This document shows positions 1 through 6,219 of a stretch of DNA of 42,267 bases, in pieces. Under the pieces are notes generated by a model that did no database searches, was not told the origin of the DNA, and saw only the letters and a program-made list of their open reading frames with translations. The DNA is taken from assembly GCF_012034385.1 (NCBI RefSeq), contig NZ_JAAVJB010000021.1, forward strand, positions 1-42,267, in the 5' to 3' direction. How positions within the stretch are numbered: the first letter of the stretch is position 1; the number at the start of each line of letters is the position of its first letter. The translations under genes were made by a program, and so were the position numbers. Source of the stretch: Streptomyces spiramenti (GTDB lineage Bacteria; Actinomycetota; Actinomycetes; Streptomycetales; Streptomycetaceae).

Positions 1-1005
1 GCTCTCGGCGGGCGGGACGGCCGGGACCGCCGCGCGGCGTGCGGCCACGGCGCGGCGGGTCTCCGCCGCGACCAGGTCCGCGTTGATGGCGGCGCCCGCC
101 CGCTGGCCTGCCGCCGCGGCGCCGATGACCTGGTCGGTGAGGGCCGACACGTTGCCGGCGACCCAGAGCCCGGGGACGGTGGTGGCCCCGGTGGCGTCGG
201 CGGTCGCGTGGGTGCCGACGACGTGGTCACCGACCGCGAGATCGGTCACCTCGGCGCCGAGGTCGGAGAGGACCCCGGCCCGCGCCGAGAGACGCGCTCC
301 GACGACCAGCACCTCGCGACGGAGCTGCCGCCCCGCGACGAGGACGCCGGTGAGCCGCCCGTCCTCCTCGGTCACGGCGGTCACCTCGCCCGGCACGACG
401 TCGACACCGCGCGCGGCGAGCTGCTCCGCGTCCTCCGGCACCGGCGGCGCGGTGCCGCCGAGGAACAGCAGGTCGGCCGTCCACTGCCGCCACAGCAGCG
501 CCTGGTGGACGGCGAGCGGGCCACCGCCGAGGACAGCGACCGGCCGGTCCCGCACCTCCCACCCGTGGCAGTAGGGGCACGACAGGACCCCGCGGCCCCA
601 TTGGGCCGCCAGGCCGGGGAGGTCGGGCAGTTCGTCCACCAGGCCGGTGGCGGCCAGGACCCGGTCGGCGGTCAGGTTCGCACCGTCGGCCAGGGTGAGA
701 AGGAACCGGCCGTCGTCGAGCCGGGCGGCGGTGCGCACCTCCCCCGTCCGGAGAGCGCCGCCGTGGGCGGCGACCTCCGCGCGGCCCGCGGCCAGCAGCT
801 CGGCGGGGGGCGTGCCCTCCCGGCCGAGGTAGCCGTGGACGCCTTCCGCCGGGGCGTTGCGGGGCTCCCCGCAGTCCACCACGAGGACGTCACGGCGGGC
901 GCGGGCCAGGGTCAGCGCACCGCTGAGCCCGGCCGCGCCGCCGCCGACGACGACGACCTCGTGGTGCCGGGCGTCGGGCGGGGGTGTCGCTGTCTCGTCG
1001 ATCAT
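1..1005 (-). CDS. FAD/NAD(P)-dependent oxidoreductase, thioredoxin-reductase-like (3' end cut off by window)
   Basis: Reads leftward and runs off the window edge, so the C-terminus is missing. The start ATG at 1005 has a GAGAGAGA ribosome site just upstream. The N-terminus carries a dinucleotide-binding motif GGGAAG (residues 21-26). A CPYCHGWE motif (Cys143 and Cys146) follows, then a second Rossmann segment with GGGPLAVH. A C-terminal VPGLWVAGN segment, typical of the FAD-binding end of the family, is also visible. This pattern matches the small two-domain flavoproteins common in actinomycetes, whose CPYC pair may be redox-active. The physiological electron acceptor is not known from sequence. 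It is divergent from a Nudix gene across a strongly palindromic region. Confidence 0.88.
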   Translation of the reverse strand, partial: MIDETATPPPDARHHEVVVVGGGAAGLSGALTLARARRDVLVVDCGEPRNAPAEGVHGYLGREGTPPAELLAAGRAEVAAHGGALRTGEVRTAARLDDGRFLLTLADGANLTADRVLAATGLVDELPDLPGLAAQWGRGVLSCPYCHGWEVRDRPVAVLGGGPLAVHQALLWRQWTADLLFLGGTAPPVPEDAEQLAARGVDVVPGEVTAVTEEDGRLTGVLVAGRQLRREVLVVGARLSARAGVLSDLGAEVTDLAVGDHVVGTHATADATGATTVPGLWVAGNVSALTDQVIGAAAAGQRAGAAINADLVAAETRRAVAARRAAVPAVPPAES

Positions 1006-1084
1006 GGTCTCTCTCGGCTCTCTCGCTCCGGTCCGGCGTCCTGCGGCGCCGGTGTTCCCGATCGTGGACCCGACCCCCACCGCG

Positions 1085-1111
1085 GGCAACTCCCGTTGCC
1101 GGTCCGGCAAC
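1085..1111. promoter_or_regulatory. Nested palindromic operator candidate between oxidoreductase and Nudix genes
   Basis: GTTGCCGG-T-CCGGCAAC (1095-1111) is a perfect 8+1+8 palindrome. Its left arm also pairs with GGCAAC at 1085-1090, giving a second perfect repeat GGCAAC-TCCC-GTTGCC. Three copies of one half-site thus lie in 27 bases. On the minus strand TTGCCC (plus 1084-1089) and CACGAT (plus 1061-1066) are spaced by 17 bases and could be the oxidoreductase promoter, so the repeat would overlap its -35 box. No regulator gene is present next to it inside the window. Confidence 0.5.
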
Positions 1112-1195
1112 ACCGCCGGGCGGGGGCGGTGGCGCGAGGTGGGAGAATCGCCCGGCACGACGGACGTGGGCGGAAGGGGTCGCGGAGGTATGCGG

Positions 1196-1588
1196 ATGAT
1201 CGACACGGTGGCGTGGGTGTGCCTGTCCGAGGGCAGGGTGCTCGGCACCCGCACCCGGGGGCGGGAGCTCTTCTACATCCCCGGCGGGAAGCGGCGTTCG
1301 GGCGAGAGCGACACGGACACCCTCTTCCGGGAGGTGCGTGAGGAGGTCGCGGTGGATCTGCTGCCGGGGACGGTGGAGCACTTCGGCACCTACGAGGCGG
1401 ACGCCGACGGCCACGGCGCCGGCGTGCTGGTGCGGATGGCGTGCTACACCGCGGAGCACCGGGGGACGCCGGTGGCCTCCGCGGAGATCGAGGAGGTCCG
1501 CTGGTTGGAGTACGCCGATCGCGACCTGACCGCGCCGGTGGACCGGGCCGTCTTCGACGACCTGAAGGCGGCCGGCCGCCTGGTGTGA
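1196..1588 (+). CDS. Nudix hydrolase
   Basis: A single-domain Nudix protein of 130 aa. The Nudix box starts at GGKRRSGE and continues to FREVREEVAVDLL, keeping the G-x5-E-x7-RE-x2-EE spacing of the metal and pyrophosphate site. Two in-frame ATGs occur at 1190 and 1196. GGAGG at 1184-1188 leaves only one base before the first but seven before the second, so 1196 is preferred. The family hydrolyses nucleoside diphosphates linked to another moiety; the substrate cannot be read from the sequence. It is transcribed away from the flavoprotein at the left edge. Confidence 0.85.
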   Translation: MIDTVAWVCLSEGRVLGTRTRGRELFYIPGGKRRSGESDTDTLFREVREEVAVDLLPGTVEHFGTYEADADGHGAGVLVRMACYTAEHRGTPVASAEIEEVRWLEYADRDLTAPVDRAVFDDLKAAGRLV

Positions 1589-1649
1589 GGCCGGTCGCGC
1601 GCCATCTCCACCGGCGAGCCGGCCGGCGACCGGGGCGGCGTTCGCCGGT

Positions 1650-3473
1650 TCAGGAGACCGCGTCGGCCGACTCCCGGCGGCCTGCGTCGCGGCGCAGCAG
1701 CTCCGCGTAGTGGCCGTCGCGCGCCAGCAGTTCCTCGTGCGTTCCGCGTTCGACGACGTGTCCGCCGCCGAGCACGACGATCTGGTCGGAGTCGCGGACG
1801 GTGGAGAGCCGGTGGGCGATGGTGATGGTGGTCCGGCCGGCGGCGAGGGCGTCGATCGACGCCTGCACGGCGCGCTCGGTCCGGGTGTCCAGCGCGCTGG
1901 TCGCCTCGTCGAGGATCAGTACCGGCGGGTCGCGCAGGATGGTGCGCGCCAGCGCCAGGCGCTGCTTCTCTCCCCCGGAGAAGCGGTAGCCGCGCTCGCC
2001 GACGAGGGTGTCGTACCCCTGCGGCAGCCCGCTGATGTGGTCGTGGATGTGCGCGGCGCGGCAGGCCCGCTCCAGCTCGGCGGCGGTGGCGTCGGGGCGG
2101 GCGAAGCGGAGGTTGTCGGCGACGGAGGCGTGGAAGAGGTAGGTCTCCTGGGAGACGACGCCGACGCTGCGCGCCAAGGAGTCGAAGTCCAGCTGCCGTA
2201 CGTCGACCCCGTCGATGGTCACGCGTCCGCTGGTCACGTCGTACAGCCGGGGGACGAGGTAGCCGAGCGTGCTCTTCCCCGAGCCGGTGGCGCCCACGAC
2301 GGCGAGGCTCCCGCCGGCCGGTACGGCGAGGTCCACCGCGGTGAGTACGGGCGGCGCGCCGCCGGGGTCGTAGGAGAAGGTGACCTCCTCCAGCCGGACC
2401 TCGCCGCGGGCTCGCCGCAGGCGGACCGGTTCGGTCGGCTCGGTGATGTCGGGGGCGAGGTCGAGGTACTCGAAGATGCGCTGGAACAGTGCGAGCGACG
2501 CCTGGACGTCCACCCCGGTGGAGAGCAGTGCGACGGTGGGGCGCAGCAGCCCCTGCTGCAGGGTGACGAAGGCGACGAGGGTCCCGATGGAGGGCGCGGT
2601 CCCGCTGAACTGGAACATCAGCCCCGCGGACCAGTAGAGCAGGGCGGGGATGGCCGCCATGATCATGCCGATGGTGGCGAGTCGCCAACGCCCCGCCATG
2701 GAGGCGCGGACCTCCAGGTCGACCAGGTTCGACGACTCCCGGGAGAACGCGTCGGTGAGCGAGTCCGAGCGGCCCATGGTGCGGCCCAGCAGAATGCCGC
2801 TGACGGAGAGCGACTCGGTGACGTGCGCGGCCATCTCGGCCATCTGCTTCTGTCGCTGGGTGGTGATGCGGCGGCGCTCCCGGCCCACCCGCCGGGCGAT
2901 GGCGGCGAACACGGGAAGCAGGGCGAGCGAGACCAGGGTGAGTCGCCAGTCCAGCGCGAGCATCGCCACGACGGTGGCGACGACGGCGGTGACGTTGGAG
3001 ACCAGGGAGGTGGCGGTGGAGGTGACGGTGGCCTGCATGCCGCCGATGTCGTTGGCGATGCGCGACTGCACCTCGCCGGTGCGGGTCCTGGTGAAGAAGG
3101 CGAGCGGCATCTCCTGGAGCCGGGAGTAGACCCGGGTGCGCAGGTCGTGCATGACGCGCTGGCCGACGCGGGTGGAGATGAGCGTCTGCAGCACGCCGAA
3201 GACGCTGCTGAGCACCGCGGCGGCGATCATGCCGAGGGCGAGCAGCCCGAGCAGGCCCGTGCGGGCCTCGGGCAGCGCGGTGTCGATGATCTCGCGCAGC
3301 AGGAACGGGGTGGCGACGGCGACGACGGAGGAGGCCGCCACCAGCGCCCCCACCACGGCGAGCCGCCCCCGGTAGGGGCGGAAGAGGGCGACGATGCGGC
3401 GCAGCTCTGGGGGCCGCCGGTCGGCCGTCCCGTCGGGGTCCTCCGGCGGCCCGGCTGGCGTGTCGTGGTGCAA
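1650..3473 (-). CDS. ABC exporter half-transporter, permease fused to ATPase
   Basis: A 607-aa type IV exporter subunit: about six membrane segments in the first 330 residues, then a nucleotide-binding domain. The ATPase motifs are all intact: Walker A GATGSGKS, signature FSGGEKQ, Walker B VLILDEATSALD and switch histidine in IAHRLST. It can therefore work as a homodimer, unlike the degenerate pair at 10071-13873. No ATG fits the family N-terminus. A TTG at 3473 preceded by AAGGA gives MHHDTPAGPP and a normal length, so TTG is the chosen start (moderately sure). The cargo (drug, lipid or peptide) is unknown. It is divergent from the flavoprotein at 3725. Confidence 0.87.
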   Translation of the reverse strand: MHHDTPAGPPEDPDGTADRRPPELRRIVALFRPYRGRLAVVGALVAASSVVAVATPFLLREIIDTALPEARTGLLGLLALGMIAAAVLSSVFGVLQTLISTRVGQRVMHDLRTRVYSRLQEMPLAFFTRTRTGEVQSRIANDIGGMQATVTSTATSLVSNVTAVVATVVAMLALDWRLTLVSLALLPVFAAIARRVGRERRRITTQRQKQMAEMAAHVTESLSVSGILLGRTMGRSDSLTDAFSRESSNLVDLEVRASMAGRWRLATIGMIMAAIPALLYWSAGLMFQFSGTAPSIGTLVAFVTLQQGLLRPTVALLSTGVDVQASLALFQRIFEYLDLAPDITEPTEPVRLRRARGEVRLEEVTFSYDPGGAPPVLTAVDLAVPAGGSLAVVGATGSGKSTLGYLVPRLYDVTSGRVTIDGVDVRQLDFDSLARSVGVVSQETYLFHASVADNLRFARPDATAAELERACRAAHIHDHISGLPQGYDTLVGERGYRFSGGEKQRLALARTILRDPPVLILDEATSALDTRTERAVQASIDALAAGRTTITIAHRLSTVRDSDQIVVLGGGHVVERGTHEELLARDGHYAELLRRDAGRRESADAVS

Positions 3474-3724
3474 TGGGATCCTTAGGGAGGGTTTGCGACG
3501 TCGGGAACAGTCCAGACTACGGCGACGGGACCACTGCCGGACCGGTACGACGGAACTGTTCACCTGCTTACGGAGCCTGTCCCCGTTTCTTCTCTTCGGC
3601 CCGCTCACGACCGCGGAGGGTCACCGTGCGGGTGGGGCGCGGCGTGCGCTCCGCGCACGGACGGCCCTGCCGGGGCGCGCGGCGCGGGTGGCCGCGGGAG
3701 CCGTGGCCGTGCTACCAACCGTCC

Positions 3725-5305
3725 ATGGTCGATCACACGCATTACGACGCCGTCATCGTCGGCGGTGGCCACAACGGGCTCGTCGCCGCCGCCTATCTCG
3801 CGGGCGCGGGCCGCCGGGTCCTGCTGCTGGAGCGGCTGGAGCAGACGGGCGGGGCCGCCGTCTCCACCCGGCCGTTCACCGGTGTGGACGCGCGGCTCTC
3901 CCGCTACTCCTACCTGGTCAGCCTGCTCCCCCCGCAGATCGTGCGGGAGCTGGGCCTGCGGTTGGAGCTGCGGCGTCGCAGCGTCTCCTCCTACACCCCG
4001 GCGGTGCGGGACGGGCGGCCGACGGGGCTACTGGTGGGCGCGGACGAGTCCGCCACGCGCGAGTCGTTCGAGCGGTTGACCGGCTCGGACCGGGAGTTCG
4101 CTGCCTGGCAGCGGTTCTACGCGATGACCGGGCGCGTCGCGGAGCGGGTGTTCCCCACCCTCACCGAACCGCTGCCCGACCGCGCGGCCCTGCGCGGGCG
4201 GATCGGGGACCAGGCGGCGTGGCGGGCGCTGTTCGAGCGCCCCCTGGGCGAGGCGGTGGAGGACCACTTCACGGACGACCTGGTCCGCGGGGTGGTGCTC
4301 ACGGACGGGCTGATCGGCACGTTCGCGGACGCCCACGACCCCTCGCTGCGGCAGAACGCCTGCTTCCTGTACCACGTGGTGGGCGGGGGGACGGGCGACT
4401 GGGACGTGCCGGTCGGCGGCATGGGCGCGGTCACCGACGCGCTGGCCGCCGCGGCGCGGACGGCGGGAGCGGAACTGCGCACCGGGCACGAGGTGGTCGC
4501 GCTGGCCACGGACGGCCGCCGAGCGGAGGTGACCTACCGCCACGAGGAGGCGGAGCGCACGGTCTCCGCCGACACGCTGCTGGTCAACGCCTCACCCCGG
4601 GAGCTGGCGCTGCTCCTCGGCGAAGAGCCACCACCGGCGGAGGACGGCGCGCAGTTCAAGGTCAACATGGTGCTGCACCGGCTCCCGCTGCTCGCGGACG
4701 CGTCGGTCGACGCGGCGGACGCCTTCGCCGGCACCTTCCACGTGGGCGAGGGGTACGACGCACTGGGCCGGGCGTACCGCGAGGCGGCGGCGGGTGCGCT
4801 GCCGCAGGCGCCGCCGTCGGAGATCTACTGCCACTCACTGACCGATCCCTCGATCCTCGGCGACGGGCACGCGGCGGACGGCTGGCACACGATGACCCTG
4901 TTCGGGCTGCACACACCGGCGGCCCTGTTCCGATCCGACAACGAGAGCGCCCGGGAGCGACTGCTCGCGGCGACACTCGCGGAGCTCGACCGGCACCTGG
5001 GGGAACCCCTGGCGGACTGCCTGGCACGGGACGCGGACGGCCGGCCCTGCGTGGAGGCCCGGACGCCGGTGGACCTGGAGCGGGAGCTGCGGCTGCCCGG
5101 CGGGAACATCTTCCACCGGGACCTGACCTTCCCGTTCGCCGACGGCGCCGCGGGCGAGGACGGTCCCGGCTCGGCGGCGGCACGCCGCTGGGGGGTGGCG
5201 ACGGGTCACGACAACGTCCTGCTGTGCGGGGCGGGGGCCGTGCGGGGCGGCGGGGTGAGCGGCATCCCCGGCCACAACGCGGCGATGGCGGCGCTGGGCC
5301 GCTGA
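3725..5305 (+). CDS. FAD-dependent oxidoreductase, PYROXD2 / phytoene-desaturase-like
   Basis: A 526-aa flavoprotein. It opens with a Rossmann motif VIVGGGHNGLVAAAYLA, then an ERLEQTGGAA segment, and the SRYSYLVSLLPPQIVREL stretch that I associate with the PYROXD2 branch of the amine oxidase/phytoene desaturase superfamily. The C-terminus has LLCGAGAVRGGGVSGIPGHNAA, the usual FAD-binding end. No carotenoid genes are nearby, so a role in carotenoid synthesis is not supported and the substrate is unknown. The start ATG is set by the Rossmann motif beginning about residue 8. No clear Shine-Dalgarno is seen in front of it, so leaderless or weakly translated mRNA is possible. Confidence 0.85.
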   Translation: MVDHTHYDAVIVGGGHNGLVAAAYLAGAGRRVLLLERLEQTGGAAVSTRPFTGVDARLSRYSYLVSLLPPQIVRELGLRLELRRRSVSSYTPAVRDGRPTGLLVGADESATRESFERLTGSDREFAAWQRFYAMTGRVAERVFPTLTEPLPDRAALRGRIGDQAAWRALFERPLGEAVEDHFTDDLVRGVVLTDGLIGTFADAHDPSLRQNACFLYHVVGGGTGDWDVPVGGMGAVTDALAAAARTAGAELRTGHEVVALATDGRRAEVTYRHEEAERTVSADTLLVNASPRELALLLGEEPPPAEDGAQFKVNMVLHRLPLLADASVDAADAFAGTFHVGEGYDALGRAYREAAAGALPQAPPSEIYCHSLTDPSILGDGHAADGWHTMTLFGLHTPAALFRSDNESARERLLAATLAELDRHLGEPLADCLARDADGRPCVEARTPVDLERELRLPGGNIFHRDLTFPFADGAAGEDGPGSAAARRWGVATGHDNVLLCGAGAVRGGGVSGIPGHNAAMAALGR

Positions 5306-5387
5306 CGGGTCCCGCCGGGCTCCCGGTGCGCGCCCCGGTCGGCAGCCGAAGGTCGCGCACCGGGAACGCGTGGTGTGTGCATTGGTA

Positions 5388-5416
5388 TGGACATGTTCAA
5401 ACGGCCGCACTAGCCT
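5388..5416 (+). promoter_or_regulatory. Predicted promoter of the LPMO gene
   Basis: TGGACA (5388-5393) and TAGCCT (5411-5416) are separated by exactly 17 bases and resemble a housekeeping -35/-10 pair. The predicted start of transcription falls about 5423, on the DasR-type box. The -35 lies inside TGGTATGGACAT (5383-5394), which matches 9 of 12 bases of the downstream box. Confidence 0.55.
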
Positions 5417-5420
5417 CGAA

Positions 5421-5436
5421 CTTGGTCTAGACCTTC
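5421..5436 (+). promoter_or_regulatory. DasR-responsive element (dre) / chitinase-type box
   Basis: The core GGTCTAGACC (5424-5433) is a perfect 10-base palindrome. Eleven contiguous bases match the published dre consensus ACTGGTCTAGACCACT as I recall it. It sits just after the predicted -10 box, where a bound GntR-type repressor would block initiation. In Streptomyces DasR represses chitin and N-acetylglucosamine genes and is released by glucosamine-6-phosphate. That control is inferred here from the site alone. Confidence 0.75.
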
Positions 5437-5486
5437 TCCGTTCGCGCGCGATCACGAGCTCACCCCCCACACACCTGGAGCGAGTC

Positions 5487-6077
5487 ATGCGCACCAAGCT
5501 CACCGCTGCCGTCACCGGCCTCGGCCTGGCCGCCGCCACGGTGCTGGCCGCCGCCGGCGCCGCCAACTCCCACGGCTACACCACCTCCCCCACGAGCCGT
5601 CAGGCCCACTGCGCCCAGGGCGCCGCCCCCGACTGCGGCAACATCGTCTGGGAACCCCAGAGCGTCGAGGGCCCCAAGGGCTTCCCCCAGGCCGGCCCCG
5701 CCGACGGCACCATCTGCTCCGGCGGCAACGGACAGTTCTCCCAGCTGGACCAGGCCCGCAACGGCTCCTGGCCCACCACCTCCCTCACCTCGGGCGCGGG
5801 CTTCACCTTCGACTGGACCATCACCGCCGCGCACAGCACAACCGACTTCCGCTACTTCGTCACCAAGGACGGGTGGAACCCCGACACCCCGCTCACCCGC
5901 GCCGACCTGGAGCCCCAGCCCTTCCTCACCGTGCCCATGGACGGCCGGCAGCCCAACTGGTCCGAGAGCCACACCGGCACCCTCCCCCAGAAGAGCGGAC
6001 GCCACCTGATCCTCGCGGTCTGGGACGTCGCCGACACCGCCAACGCCTTCTACGCCTGCTCCGACGTGCAGTTCTGA
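5487..6077 (+). CDS. Secreted lytic polysaccharide monooxygenase, AA10 family, chitin-type
   Basis: A 196-aa precursor. The Sec signal peptide is residues 1-28, ending AGAANS, and cleavage exposes His29 (HGYTTSP) as the N-terminal histidine of the copper brace. The second brace histidine is His116 in AAHSTTDFRYF and the axial phenylalanine is Phe188 in DTANAFY. The region LILAVWDVADTANAF closely resembles CBP21 of Serratia, which oxidatively cleaves chitin. The mature part is one catalytic domain of 168 aa with no separate carbohydrate-binding module. The start ATG has GGAG upstream. A hairpin at 6105-6123 follows. The upstream dre box supports chitin-linked expression, while a cellulose-active function is less likely. 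Confidence 0.93.
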   Translation: MRTKLTAAVTGLGLAAATVLAAAGAANSHGYTTSPTSRQAHCAQGAAPDCGNIVWEPQSVEGPKGFPQAGPADGTICSGGNGQFSQLDQARNGSWPTTSLTSGAGFTFDWTITAAHSTTDFRYFVTKDGWNPDTPLTRADLEPQPFLTVPMDGRQPNWSESHTGTLPQKSGRHLILAVWDVADTANAFYACSDVQF

Positions 6078-6104
6078 CCCACTCCTCCGGTCGGTCCGCC
6101 CCAC

Positions 6105-6123
6105 CCGCGCCGCCCCGGCGCGG
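6105..6123 (+). terminator. Hairpin after the LPMO gene
   Basis: CCGCGCC, a five-base loop, then GGCGCGG: a perfect seven-pair GC stem 28 bases after the LPMO stop. There is no U-tract, as is usual in actinomycetes. Confidence 0.45.
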
Positions 6124-6219
6124 CGGTCGGGCCGACCGGGGACCGGCCGGCGGCCCCCACCTATGCTGGCCTCCGACCGGCAGGTACGCCCGACACCTCC
6201 GGTCGGAGGGAGACCCACC

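Noticed and set aside
3505..3563. Inverted pair GAACAGT ... ACTGTTC in the exporter/flavoprotein gap
   Set aside because: Seven-base arms about 45 bases apart are expected by chance at this length and no promoter is clearly linked.
3725..5305. Phytoene desaturase (carotenoid synthesis)
   Set aside because: Only the fold is shared; the PYROXD2-like motif and the absence of other carotenoid genes argue against it.
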